Origin: JABMMZ01 sp040386935
Lineage (GTDB): Bacteria > Bacteroidota > Bacteroidia > NS11-12g > UBA955
Direction of reading: 5' to 3'
NCBI GenBank assembly: GCA_040386935.1
Contig: JAZKEQ010000020.1
Location: 1 to 64,000 of the forward strand
Length of the DNA: 64,000 nucleotides
Position numbers and translations under genes: made by a program. Shown one piece after another: positions 17,435-26,943 of this stretch. The notes beneath the pieces are model-generated. The model worked only from the letters and a program-made list of their open reading frames with translations, had not been told where the DNA came from and ran no database searches. Numbering within the stretch: the stretch's first letter is position 1; each line of letters starts with the position of its first letter.

Positions 17435-20400
17435 AAAAGAAGCATTCCCTTAAAATACTGCACCGGCCCAAAGAGACCTTTGGCTTCGATGGTGTACAGG
17501 TACATGCCTTGTTGAGCGTCTTTGCCTAAGAAAGTGCCATCCCAGCCTTCTGTTTTGCTGTCGCTTTGGTACATCATCTCTCCCCAGCGGTTGAATATGC
17601 TTACTTTAATGGTTTTGATTCCAACAGCTTCAGGTTTGAACACATCATTGATACCATCACCATTCGGACTGAAGGCATCAGGCACCAATAGCTGCAAGTC
17701 GTGGCTTAGCATAATAATTCGGGTGACAGAGTCTGTGCACTGATGATTGGAAATGGCAATAAGGGTAATGTAATATCTGCCCGTATCCGTGTATTTAATC
17801 GCAATATTGGTATCGGTAGATGTACCGATTGGTGGGTACAACCATTTGTATCTGGCGGCATTGCTGCTGCGGTTTTCTATCTTTACTTCCGAATGACTCA
17901 GGGTCAGGAATTCAGGAGTCATGATGAAGTTGGCGATAGGTTGTGGATGCACTGTAATAGTAGGGCCATTGAACCAATCTTCACATCCTTCAGGCGTACG
18001 CACTTTTAATCGGGCGGTGTATATGCCTGTGGTATAGTTTACAGTTTGACTGAGTTGTGATTCGTTGCCAATGATACTGTCATTGCCTTTTATGCCTGTA
18101 TACAATATCCAATTGAATGGTTTGTTGTAAGTGGTTTTAAAAGTATAGGTCATCAACATCGGATTACAACCGGTATCTCTATCCGTTGTCAATTGTATAA
18201 TTGGTTTGACACCCATTTGCATTGTTAAGGTATCACCTGAGTTGCTGCATCCTTCAGTAGCAGTTACACGGTAAGTATTCGCCTGTCCATTGGCATACAC
18301 TGTTACGGTATCTTTTGTGGCTGGCAATACAGTGCCATTTTTCCACCAGGTATAGGTATAACCATACCCTTTGCCTCCTGTAGCTTTAGCTGACAGTATA
18401 CTGCTATAATTAGGGCAGGTATTATTTGAGCTTAGTGACAATTTTATTTGTGGCAGTAATACGCGGGTTACTTTTACTGTATCGGGTTGTGAGCAGCCAT
18501 CGTTCAAAATAACTGAATAGATTTTGGTACCTGCCTGCCCGGGTGCAAAGTAATTGAGCTGTAAACTGTCCTTAGTACTTTCGGTTAGCAATTGTTGATT
18601 CAACCATTTGTAAGTGTAGGCTGATTGAATACCGCCAACAGCTTTTGCCTTCATGGTAAATAGTGTTTTGTAGCAAATACTGTCGAGGGTTAAAATCTGC
18701 AATTGCAGTTTAGGTCGCACAGTAATTTGTATGGTATTGGTATCGGGTACAGTGGTGCAATTATCTGTTGTAATCAATTGTAGTGTAACGATACCACCTG
18801 TATCGTGGGTGTATTGTGCAGGGTTAATGGTGATGCTGTCGTTGTTAGATAACGTAGTGTTATTGATGGTCCAATTATAACCATAGCCACTGCCCTTTCC
18901 ACCTGTGGTGGTAGCATGTAATGCCAGTTGAATGCCATGGCAAATAGAGGTATCACCGACAACTGAGTTCACTAATTTGATACGACTGTTTATCTCAGGT
19001 AATACTGTAATTTTAAATTGTTGTGAATTCGTCTTCGCCATGCAGCCATCACTCAGTGTAACTCTGATGGTATCGGTTGATTTGGCTGAGTAAATTAAGC
19101 TATCACTTTTTGAAAGGGTATCGTTATTCGTATTGGTCCAGGTGTAGCGGTAGCCTTTAGGATTGCCACCTTTGCCTGATGCTTTAAATGTATGGGCATT
19201 GCCTTTGCACAATTGGGTGTCTTTTGTGTTTAGTTGTAATTGAAGTGTATCAGCAGGTTTAATGATTTGGTAAGCTGTATCTGCCATGCCTGAGCAATTG
19301 TCTTGTACCCGTATGCCTATCTTTTTTGGTTTGGTAACTGCTAATGGTAAGGTATAGTTCAAGGTATCGGCTGTTTGATTGCTGCGTATAGGGCTCAGTG
19401 CTGTCCAAGTGCCGGCAGTGGGCACATCGTACCAGCGCCAATTGTAATTGCTGCTACTGCCTTGGGTGAATTGGGCAATGAGTGCTGCTGTGGTACTCGG
19501 GCATACTACAGTGTCTTTGGCTATTGATGCTTTGGCTTTTGATTTGGTAATAAAAATGGTGAAATACTTAAAGTCTGTTTTCTTATTGCAACCATCACTT
19601 AGAAATAGGATGAGTTGTTGAGAGTCTTTAATACCCACAGGCATTTTAAAGTTCAGGGTATCTTTTAGTTGTTTTTGTCCTGTGGCAAGTTCGGTCCATA
19701 TACCTGTTGCGCTTACGCTGTACCATATCCAGTTATACCCTGTGGAGTCGCCTTGGGTAAAGGCTGCTACTACAGGTACTGTGGCACCCAGGCAAACGGC
19801 AGTATCTTTTTTAGTGAGAATGGTAATCTTAGGATCCTTGCGTACTATGATGGTTTTGTAAGCTGTATCGGCTGCACCACAACCCGAGCTATCGGCTATG
19901 ATGATTTTGTACTTGGTGGTTTTATCGGGCCATACCAGGGTTTTGTAATTGCTGCTGTCCTGCATGCGATACTTGGGGCTCCAGGTCCATTTAGTACCTC
20001 CGTAGGTGCGCAGCAGTACTGAATCTCCGGGGCATATCGCAGTATCTCTGCCGGGATTGGCTTTGTCTTTTGAGTAAATGAGCAGGCGCAGGGTATCCGC
20101 TTTATAATAACTCTGCACAGCCGGTGAGGTACTCATAATACGGATTCGGTATTTACCCGATGAACTTATTTTTGACAAGGGTATTCTCCCCTTTACCACC
20201 CCATCGGCATTGCTTTTTATGCGACCCAAATTGAAATAGTCTTTATCAAAATTGCCTTCTTCATTGCTGAGTTGGGCCATGAAATAATTGGAGGTATCGT
20301 ATTGTCCAATTTTGATATAAGGCACCAGTATGCTATCGCCCGAGCAGTAAGGCCCTGCCTTTACCTGACCGCGGATAATGGCGTTGTCACTGATTTTGGT

Positions 20401-21804
20401 GATGAAACCATTTTGAGACAACCATCCTCCCGGGCTATAAGCCCATAATTTCTTTAAACGAATTGTATCACTGTAATACCTACCACCACAAAATACACCT
20501 TGCCCAGACCATGCTGTTATTGCTGATATAGTGGATAAACTACTCGCATTGGCGGTTGTTGCCCATAAAATATTCCCTCTAATATCTGACTTCATAATAA
20601 ATACAACTGGTCTTCCTGCATCACCAGAAAAATTATTACTATCAATTTGTATTTCGTCATTTATATGACCCTGGTAATAAATAAAACCATTATTATACAC
20701 ACAACTATTAAGCACATCAACGTGTCCGGATGTATTTTGAGTAACTACTTCAGGTCTGAAAAACCATTTCGGAGTAAATGACAATGAAAAACAAGCTGCA
20801 AATAATTCTGATTTGCTTGAACCTGTTGGATAACTTGGTGCAATTACTTTATTTGAAGTCCAATACACGCTATCCCTAAAATTACCGCATATAAATAAAT
20901 TTTGCCCATCAGTTGTTATGGAGGAAAAGGTAATTCCAAATTTAGCTTTTAAACTATAAGACTTATCATAGTTCCCGGATGTATCAAAACACAATATTAC
21001 GCCAGTAGCAGGAGCAATAGAGTCATTGCCTATTTTATACCCATTGACTCCTCCATTTGTTGCAATGTATATTTTACTTCCGTTAATAATCAAATTTCCA
21101 TTGCGGCTATTATCATTCAATTCAAAATTGAGAAGTTTTCCCCATAAAACATTTCCGTTCCTAGCATCCATCTTGCCAAATAAATTAGAAGTATTTGCTG
21201 AATAAAAATTTTTGCCCCCAATAATTGTAGTGTCTTTAACAAACATGGTAAAATACAATTCATCATTATTGAAAGTGATTGATCTAATTGCGGTATTTTT
21301 ATTGCCAATCTGTTTAAACCATTTTAAATTTAAGTCTTTATCAAATCGCGCAATAATTAACTTTCCATTACTAAGGTGCAAACGCGTGTTAAAAATTGTA
21401 GAACTATCTGTAACAATATTGGGAGTCGTTACATATCCAGCCACAAAATAATCTCCATCAGGCGACCTAACTACTCTGCCTAACCCTAATTCCCCCATCA
21501 TATGACTTTTAATTACTTGTCCTGTGCTATCCATTCGTAAAAGATATCCCAAAAATGGGGGTCCATTATTATACCTTTCATATAAATGGGAATCAAAATG
21601 AATGGTATCCTTTGTACCTGAAGAAAACCAAGCTTTTTGATAATCAAAAGTAAAAGTGCAACCACCATCAGGATTTGCACACATAAAATTAGGTGATTCG
21701 TACCCATTTATTGTTCCATAAGCCTTTAACCATTCAAAGTTTTGTGCATGAACAGCAGAAACCAAGAGAGAGAACAACGCTATCAATAAATGCTTTAATC
21801 GCAT
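17425..21804 (-). CDS. Giant secreted protein, type-B T9SS sorting domain (tandem paralogue A)
   Basis: The chosen ATG gives 1459 residues and a clean signal peptide MRLKHLLIALFSLLVSAVHA. The reading frame reaches a TTG at 21825, but that TTG is the end of the promoter -7 element TAAATTTG. The N-terminal part (to about 460) looks like a beta-propeller of repeated 'WA..', 'GDYFVAGY'-like blades. Then come multiple Ig/PKD-like modules with paired cysteines (for example DTAVCLGATVP, KDTVVCPSTTA). The last 90 residues are the CHU_C/type-B T9SS domain (VPDAFSPNGDGINDVF, FNRWGEMMYQ). It should be exported by the T9SS to the cell surface. It is almost identical to the next gene outside a diverged cassette of about 1.3 kb. 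Confidence 0.93.
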   Translation of the reverse strand: MRLKHLLIALFSLLVSAVHAQNFEWLKAYGTINGYESPNFMCANPDGGCTFTFDYQKAWFSSGTKDTIHFDSHLYERYNNGPPFLGYLLRMDSTGQVIKSHMMGELGLGRVVRSPDGDYFVAGYVTTPNIVTDSSTIFNTRLHLSNGKLIIARFDKDLNLKWFKQIGNKNTAIRSITFNNDELYFTMFVKDTTIIGGKNFYSANTSNLFGKMDARNGNVLWGKLLNFELNDNSRNGNLIINGSKIYIATNGGVNGYKIGNDSIAPATGVILCFDTSGNYDKSYSLKAKFGITFSSITTDGQNLFICGNFRDSVYWTSNKVIAPSYPTGSSKSELFAACFSLSFTPKWFFRPEVVTQNTSGHVDVLNSCVYNNGFIYYQGHINDEIQIDSNNFSGDAGRPVVFIMKSDIRGNILWATTANASSLSTISAITAWSGQGVFCGGRYYSDTIRLKKLWAYSPGGWLSQNGFITKISDNAIIRGQVKAGPYCSGDSILVPYIKIGQYDTSNYFMAQLSNEEGNFDKDYFNLGRIKSNADGVVKGRIPLSKISSSGKYRIRIMSTSPAVQSYYKADTLRLLIYSKDKANPGRDTAICPGDSVLLRTYGGTKWTWSPKYRMQDSSNYKTLVWPDKTTKYKIIIADSSGCGAADTAYKTIIVRKDPKITILTKKDTAVCLGATVPVVAAFTQGDSTGYNWIWYSVSATGIWTELATGQKQLKDTLNFKMPVGIKDSQQLILFLSDGCNKKTDFKYFTIFITKSKAKASIAKDTVVCPSTTAALIAQFTQGSSSNYNWRWYDVPTAGTWTALSPIRSNQTADTLNYTLPLAVTKPKKIGIRVQDNCSGMADTAYQIIKPADTLQLQLNTKDTQLCKGNAHTFKASGKGGNPKGYRYTWTNTNNDTLSKSDSLIYSAKSTDTIRVTLSDGCMAKTNSQQFKITVLPEINSRIKLVNSVVGDTSICHGIQLALHATTTGGKGSGYGYNWTINNTTLSNNDSITINPAQYTHDTGGIVTLQLITTDNCTTVPDTNTIQITVRPKLQLQILTLDSICYKTLFTMKAKAVGGIQSAYTYKWLNQQLLTESTKDSLQLNYFAPGQAGTKIYSVILNDGCSQPDTVKVTRVLLPQIKLSLSSNNTCPNYSSILSAKATGGKGYGYTYTWWKNGTVLPATKDTVTVYANGQANTYRVTATEGCSNSGDTLTMQMGVKPIIQLTTDRDTGCNPMLMTYTFKTTYNKPFNWILYTGIKGNDSIIGNESQLSQTVNYTTGIYTARLKVRTPEGCEDWFNGPTITVHPQPIANFIMTPEFLTLSHSEVKIENRSSNAARYKWLYPPIGTSTDTNIAIKYTDTGRYYITLIAISNHQCTDSVTRIIMLSHDLQLLVPDAFSPNGDGINDVFKPEAVGIKTIKVSIFNRWGEMMYQSDSKTEGWDGTFLGKDAQQGMYLYTIEAKGLFGPVQYFKGMLLLMR
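17443..20404. repeat. Long direct repeat, 3' block of paralogue A
   Basis: 2962 bp, nearly identical and of exactly equal length to 21940-24901. It encodes the Ig/PKD-like modules and the T9SS domain of paralogue A. Similarity drops abruptly at 20404. Confidence 0.9.
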
Positions 21805-21864
21805 TCTTTTAAGAATAATAAACAAATTTACATTTTTTCGATTAGAAAAGAAGTTTTTTTTGAA
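21711..21864. repeat. Direct repeat, 5' block of paralogue A (promoter and signal peptide)
   Basis: 154 bp, nearly identical and equal in length to 26205-26358. It covers the signal peptide, the first mature residues (QNFEWLKAYGT), the leader and the -7 element. Confidence 0.88.
21823..21830 (-). promoter_or_regulatory. -7 element of paralogue A
   Basis: TAAATTTG on the minus strand (21830-21823), 18 bases before the ATG at 21804. No TTG stands at the usual upstream spacing. The same element is conserved before paralogue B. Confidence 0.5.
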
Positions 21865-21921
21865 TTTGAAAAAATCAAAAGAATAAGGATTGAGAGTGAG
21901 CTAATACAACTTTACTCCTCT

Positions 21922-24900
21922 CTACCTCAAAAGAACAACCATTCCCTTAAAATACTGCACCGGTCCGAAAAGGCCTTTTGCTTCGATGGTGTACAGGTAC
22001 ATGCCTTGTTGGGCGTCTTTGCCTAAGAAAGTGCCATCCCATCCTTCTGTTTTGCTGTCGCTTTGGTACATCATCTCTCCCCAGCGGTTAAATATGCTTA
22101 CTTTAATGGTTTTAATACCTACTGCTTCAGGTTTGAACACATCATTGATACCATCACCATTCGGACTGAAGGCATCGGGTACCAATAGCTGTAAATCGTG
22201 GCTTAGCATAATAATTCGGGTGATAGAATCTGTGCAGTTGTGTGCTGATATGGCAATAAGGGTAATGTAATATCTGCCAGTATCTGTGTATTTAATGGCA
22301 ATATTGGTATCGGTAGATGTGCCTATTGGTGGATACAACCATTTGTATCTGGCCGCATTGCTGCTGCGGTTTTCTATCTTTACTTCCGAATGACTCAGGG
22401 TTAGGAATTCAGGGGTCATGATGAAGTTGGCGATAGGTTTTGGATGCACAGTAATTGTAGGGCCATTGAACCAATCTTCACATCCTTCAGGCGTGCGCAC
22501 TTTTAATCGGGCGGTGTATATGCCTGTGGTATAGTTGACTGTTTGACTGAGTTGTGATTCGTTGCCAATGATACTGTCATTGCCTTTTATGCCTGTATAC
22601 AATATCCAGTTGAAGGGTTTATTGTAAGTGGTTTTAAAAGTATAGGTCATCAACATCGGGTTACAACCGGTATCTCTGTCCGTTGTCAGTTGTATAATTG
22701 GTTTTACACCCATTTGCATTGTTAAGGTATCGCCTGAGTTGCTACATCCTTCAGTAGCGGTTACGCGATACGTATTCGCCTGACCATTGGCATACACTGT
22801 TACGGTATCTTTAGTAGCAGGCAATACAGTGCCGTTTTTCCACCAGGTATAGCTATAACCATAACCCTTGCCGCCTGTGGCTTTAGCTGACAGTATACTG
22901 CTGTAATTAGGGCAGGTATTATTTGAGCTTAGTGACAATTTTATTTGTGGCAGTAATACGCGGGTCACTTTCACTGTATCGGGTTGTGAGCAGCCATCAT
23001 TCAAAATTACTGAATAGATTTTGGTACCAGCCTGCCCCGGTGCAAAGTAATTGAGCTGTAAACTGTCTTTAGTACTTTCGGTTAGCAATTGTTGATTCAG
23101 CCATTTGTAGGTGTAGGCTGATTGAACACCGCCAACAGCTTTTGCCTTCATGGTGAATAGTGTTTTGTAACAAATACTGTCTAGGGTTAAAATCTGCAAT
23201 TGCAGTTGAGGTCGCACAGTAATTTGTATGGTATTGGTATCGGGTACAGTGGTGCAATTATCTGTTGTTATTAATTGTAGAGTAACGATACCGCCTGTAT
23301 CAGGGGTGTATTGTGCAGGGTTTATGGTGATGCTGTCGTTATTAGATAATGCAGTGTTATTGATGGTCCAGTTATAACCATAGCCACTACCCTTTCCGCC
23401 TGTAGTGCTAGCGTGTAATGCCAGTTGAATGCCATGGCAAATGGTGGTATCACCGACTACTGAGTTGACTAATTTGATACGACTGTTTATATCCGGTAAT
23501 ACTGTAATTATAAATTGTTGTGAATTTGTTTTGGCCATGCAGCCATCACTAAGTGTTACTCTGATGGTATCTGTTGATTTGGCAGTGTAGATAAAGCTAT
23601 CACTTTTTGAAAGGGTATCATTCTGTGTATTTGTCCATGTGTAGCGGTAGCCTTTTGCGTTGCCTCCTGTGCCTGATGCTTTAAATGTATGGGCATTGCC
23701 TTTGCACAATTGGGTATCTTTAGTAGTTAGTTGTAATTGAAGTGTATCGGCAGGTTTAATGATTTGGTAAGTAGTATCTGCCATGCCTGAGCAATTGTCT
23801 TGTACCCGTATGCCTATCTTTTTTGCTTTTGTCGTAAGCGGTGGTAGTATATAGTTCAGGGTATCGGCTGTTTGATTGCTGCGTATGGGGCTCAGTGCTG
23901 TCCAAGAACCTGAAGTGGGCACATCGTACCAGCGCCAATTGTAATTATTGCTACTGCCTTGGGTGAACTGAGCAATGAGTGCTGCAGTGGTACCCGGGCA
24001 TACTACAGTGTCTTTGGCTATTGATGCTTTGGCTTTTGATTTGGTAATAAAAATAGTGAAATACTTAAAGTCTGTTTTCTTATTGCAACCATCACTTAGG
24101 AATAGGATGAGTCGTTGAGAGTCTTTGATACCTGCAGGCATTTTAAAGTTCAGGGTATCTTTCAATTGTTTTTGTCCTGTGGCCAGTTCGGTCCAAATAC
24201 CGGTTGCACTTACGCTGTACCATATCCAGTTATAACCGGTGGAGTCGCCTTGGGTAAAGGCTGCTATTACAGGGACTGTGGCACCCAGGCAAACGGCAGT
24301 ATCTTTTTTAGTAAGAATGGTAATTTTAGGATCCTTGCGTACTATAATGGTTTTATAGGCTGTATCGGCAGCACCACAACCCGAGCTATCGGCTATTATG
24401 ATTTTGTACTTGGTGGTTTTATCGGGCCATACCAGGGTTTTGTAACTAGTGCTGTCCTGCATGCGGTACTTAGGACTCCAGGTCCACTTGGTACCTCCAT
24501 AGGTGCGCAGCAGTACTGAATCTCCGGGGCATATGGCAGTATCTCTGCCGGGGTTGGCTTTGTCTTTTGAGTAAATGAGCAGGCGCAGGGTATCGGCTTT
24601 GTAATAACTCTGCACAGCCGGTGAGGTACTCATAATACGGATACGGTATTTACCCGATGAACTTATTTTTGACAAAGGTATTCTCCCCTTTACCACCCCA
24701 TCGGTATTGCTTTTTATACGACCCAAATTGAAATAGTCTTTATCAAAATTGCCTTCTTCATTGCTGAGTTGGGCCATGAAATAATTTGAAGTATCGTATT
24801 GTCCAATTTTGGTATATGGCACCAGAATGCTATCGCCCGAGCAGTAAGGCCCTGCCTTTACCTGACCGCGTATAATGGCGTTATCGCTGATTTTGGTGAT

Positions 24901-26298
24901 GTAAACATCTAAAGTTTTATCAAACCCTGAACCTAATATTGATTTATTTCCCAATTTGAATGTATCTGCATAAAAGGCTCCAAGAGAATAAACGGCTTTA
25001 CCTGATATTGCATCTAATCCTCTAGACATACTTCCATGTCCATTGCCACCTCCCACAGTAGCCCACATAACATTCCCTAGTATATCTTGCTTTATAATAA
25101 TTAAATCATTGTGATCAAATGTTGGTCTTATTATAAAGCTATCAATTAAAATATTGGCTGTTAACCAACCTTGAGAATATATAAAACCATCGCTAAATAC
25201 TGAACTATTTATAAAACTCCCATTAATATATTTACTATCAGCTAGCTTTGGGTGAAAAAACCAACGAGGTACAAATGAATTAGTAATTGAAGCCGTAAAT
25301 AATTCAATTTTATTACTCCCTGTGGGATATTCTGGTCCAATTATATTATTTCCAAAATACACACTATCTGAAAAACACCCACCGAAATACAAATTTTTCC
25401 CATCTGTACTTAAACTTCTAATTTCCATTCTTTTTTTTGCTCGTAAATTATATCTACTTACATAATTGCCGATGCTATCCAATTGAAGAATAAATCCACC
25501 TGGATAGATAGAATCATTACCAATTTTAATATTTGAATTTACTAAATGGCCTGATAAGCATATATTACTTTTAAGACTAACAATACCTGAAAATGTTATT
25601 ACAGCTGAGGTGTTATTGATGTTTAGATATTGTCCCCAAACAACCTCTGCATTTATTTCATCAAATTCTCCTAACAAATGTACTCCGGTTGCAGAATAAA
25701 ATTTCTTGCTCCCTAATTTAGTTGTATCTAAAATACTCATCATAAAGTATAAATGATTATTTGATTTGACTAAATTAAGTAACGAAGTAGACCCATTACC
25801 ATATTGCTTAGCCCAAAGTAAATTTAAATTCTTGTCATACTTTGCAAGCATTACACCTCCATTTGAACGATGTACCATTTTACCAAATGCCCTAGAGCTA
25901 TCAGTCGTTACAACAGGTTTTGGCAATAAACAACCTACAAAATAATCTCCATTATTATTCCTAATAATATGATGAGGGGTTGCCTCTCCCATTTTTGCTG
26001 CGTTTATTACATTACCCAAACTATCAACTCTTACAATAAACGATTCTGTAGTAGCATTCGCAGTTTTAGTAATTTCAAAATGAAAACTTCCAAATTTAAC
26101 CGTATCCTTTATAGTAAATTGCCAAGCTTTTGAATAAGTCGAAGTAAATGTAGCACCTCCATCATTATTAATACAAACTTTGTAGGCATCTTCATTTCCG
26201 TTTTTTGTTCCATAAGCCTTCAACCATTCAAAGTTTTGTGCTTGAACTGCAGTAACCAAGAGAGAGAACAACGCTATCAATAAATGCTTTAATCGCAT
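21922..26298 (-). CDS. Giant secreted protein, type-B T9SS sorting domain (tandem paralogue B)
   Basis: The ATG at 26298 gives 1458 residues (signal peptide MRLKHLLIALFSLLVTAVQA). Architecture is as in paralogue A: propeller-like N-terminal region to about 460, cysteine-bearing Ig/PKD-like modules, and a terminal CHU_C domain with SPNGDGINDVF. After ITKISDN the two proteins are nearly identical to within five residues of the C terminus (MVVLLR here, MLLLMR in A). Before it, between the signal peptide region and this point, they are only distantly similar. An upstream TTG at 26319 is again part of the -7 element. Role inferred: surface adhesin or structural protein with a variable head. Confidence 0.93.
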   Translation of the reverse strand: MRLKHLLIALFSLLVTAVQAQNFEWLKAYGTKNGNEDAYKVCINNDGGATFTSTYSKAWQFTIKDTVKFGSFHFEITKTANATTESFIVRVDSLGNVINAAKMGEATPHHIIRNNNGDYFVGCLLPKPVVTTDSSRAFGKMVHRSNGGVMLAKYDKNLNLLWAKQYGNGSTSLLNLVKSNNHLYFMMSILDTTKLGSKKFYSATGVHLLGEFDEINAEVVWGQYLNINNTSAVITFSGIVSLKSNICLSGHLVNSNIKIGNDSIYPGGFILQLDSIGNYVSRYNLRAKKRMEIRSLSTDGKNLYFGGCFSDSVYFGNNIIGPEYPTGSNKIELFTASITNSFVPRWFFHPKLADSKYINGSFINSSVFSDGFIYSQGWLTANILIDSFIIRPTFDHNDLIIIKQDILGNVMWATVGGGNGHGSMSRGLDAISGKAVYSLGAFYADTFKLGNKSILGSGFDKTLDVYITKISDNAIIRGQVKAGPYCSGDSILVPYTKIGQYDTSNYFMAQLSNEEGNFDKDYFNLGRIKSNTDGVVKGRIPLSKISSSGKYRIRIMSTSPAVQSYYKADTLRLLIYSKDKANPGRDTAICPGDSVLLRTYGGTKWTWSPKYRMQDSTSYKTLVWPDKTTKYKIIIADSSGCGAADTAYKTIIVRKDPKITILTKKDTAVCLGATVPVIAAFTQGDSTGYNWIWYSVSATGIWTELATGQKQLKDTLNFKMPAGIKDSQRLILFLSDGCNKKTDFKYFTIFITKSKAKASIAKDTVVCPGTTAALIAQFTQGSSNNYNWRWYDVPTSGSWTALSPIRSNQTADTLNYILPPLTTKAKKIGIRVQDNCSGMADTTYQIIKPADTLQLQLTTKDTQLCKGNAHTFKASGTGGNAKGYRYTWTNTQNDTLSKSDSFIYTAKSTDTIRVTLSDGCMAKTNSQQFIITVLPDINSRIKLVNSVVGDTTICHGIQLALHASTTGGKGSGYGYNWTINNTALSNNDSITINPAQYTPDTGGIVTLQLITTDNCTTVPDTNTIQITVRPQLQLQILTLDSICYKTLFTMKAKAVGGVQSAYTYKWLNQQLLTESTKDSLQLNYFAPGQAGTKIYSVILNDGCSQPDTVKVTRVLLPQIKLSLSSNNTCPNYSSILSAKATGGKGYGYSYTWWKNGTVLPATKDTVTVYANGQANTYRVTATEGCSNSGDTLTMQMGVKPIIQLTTDRDTGCNPMLMTYTFKTTYNKPFNWILYTGIKGNDSIIGNESQLSQTVNYTTGIYTARLKVRTPEGCEDWFNGPTITVHPKPIANFIMTPEFLTLSHSEVKIENRSSNAARYKWLYPPIGTSTDTNIAIKYTDTGRYYITLIAISAHNCTDSITRIIMLSHDLQLLVPDAFSPNGDGINDVFKPEAVGIKTIKVSIFNRWGEMMYQSDSKTEGWDGTFLGKDAQQGMYLYTIEAKGLFGPVQYFKGMVVLLR
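21940..24901. repeat. Long direct repeat, 3' block of paralogue B
   Basis: 2962 bp, partner of 17443-20404 at an offset of 4497 bp. Confidence 0.9.
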
Positions 26299-26358
26299 TC
26301 TTTTAAGAATAATAAACAAATTTACATTTATTTGATTATAAAAGAAGTTTTTTTTGAA
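26205..26358. repeat. Direct repeat, 5' block of paralogue B
   Basis: 154 bp, partner of 21711-21864 at an offset of 4494 bp. It includes promoter, leader and signal-peptide coding sequence. Confidence 0.88.
26317..26324 (-). promoter_or_regulatory. -7 element of paralogue B
   Basis: TAAATTTG on the minus strand, at the same 18-base distance from the ATG (26298) as in paralogue A. Confidence 0.5.
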
Positions 26359-26391
26359 CTAACCCAAAATTATGAGAAGTAAAATTGTTAT

Positions 26392-26408
26392 CCGATAGCG
26401 GCTATCGG
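26392..26408. repeat. Perfect palindrome before the 21-bp tandem array
   Basis: CCGATAGCGGCTATCGG: two 8-bp complementary arms around a single G. Confidence 0.7.
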
Positions 26409-26412
26409 CTAT

Positions 26413-26622
26413 TTCAGTACGTCAAACGGATGCTTCAGTATGTCAGGCGAATGTTTCGGTACGTCAGACCGATGCTTCAGTATGTCAGGGCGAGGTTTCA
26501 GTATGTGTGGACGATGCACGGGTATGTCGGGCGAATGTTACAGTATGTCTGGACGAGGTTCGGGTATGTCGGGAAGATGTTTCAGTACGTCAGGCAGATG
26601 GTTGAGTACGTGGGACAGAGAT
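26413..26622. repeat. Degenerate 21-bp tandem array, 10 units
   Basis: Ten consecutive 21-bp units, most containing CAGTATGTC or CAGTACGTC followed by a G/C-rich half. Because 21 is a multiple of three and the unit has no stop on the + strand, more than one frame stays open and would encode heptads such as MLQYVRR. No promoter, ATG-led start or known domain supports a gene. It forms part of the 624-bp gene-free gap 26320-26943. Confidence 0.85.
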
Positions 26623-26663
26623 TATTTTTGATTTTTATAAATTTTTGGTTTTTGATTTTATAG

Positions 26664-26679
26664 TCCCGACCCTTCGGGA
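26664..26679. repeat. Short palindrome TCCCGA-CCCT-TCGGGA
   Basis: Six-bp complementary arms around a 4-nt loop. Related words (CCCGAAGGGTCGG, CTCGAAGGGTCGGGG) recur at 26822 and 26842. Confidence 0.65.
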
Positions 26680-26714
26680 TTGATTTTTGGGATACTTGCG
26701 GTCAATTTTGCGGT

Positions 26715-26734
26715 ATCCTGACTTTCGTCAGGAT
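26715..26734. repeat. Short palindrome ATCCTGAC-TTTC-GTCAGGAT
   Basis: Perfect 8-bp arms and a 4-nt loop, in the same gap as the CCCGA palindromes. It resembles the small REP-like palindromes scattered in Bacteroidota genomes. Confidence 0.65.
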
Positions 26735-26819
26735 GACTCGGTCCGTTTTATTTGTTGAGATTAATGGGGGTGTCTTTTCGTTCCCTAATAACGAAGCATT
26801 TGGATAAGCAATCAAACAA

Positions 26820-26856
26820 TTCCCGAAGGGTCGGAACTTTCCTCGAAGGGTCGGGG
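26820..26856. repeat. Pair of CGAAGGGTCGG palindrome copies
   Basis: Two adjacent copies of a CGAAGGGTCGG word, each part of an imperfect CCCGA..TCGGG palindrome like that at 26664. Confidence 0.55.
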
Positions 26857-26943
26857 CTAATAGCAGTAACTTAATAACTAATAACTCAGTAACTAATCCA
26901 GAAGTATCGGGACTTGCAGTAACAATTAACAAATAACCTTTAA

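Noticed and set aside
24115..24519. Antisense frame inside paralogue B, with a counterpart at 19669-20022 in paralogue A
   Set aside because: Its 'conservation' only reflects the near-identity of the two genes on the coding strand.
26413..26622. Possible CRISPR array
   Set aside because: The units are contiguous 21-bp degenerate repeats with no unique spacers, and there are no cas genes.
26385..26663. 92-codon + frame through the 21-bp tandem array
   Set aside because: It starts at TTG without a promoter or ribosome site, the openness follows from a stop-free 21-bp unit, and another frame is equally open. Listed only as a repeat.
26702..26932. 76-codon minus-strand frame in the palindrome-rich gap
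   Set aside because: Composed of repeat palindromes, no start context and no resemblance to a known family.
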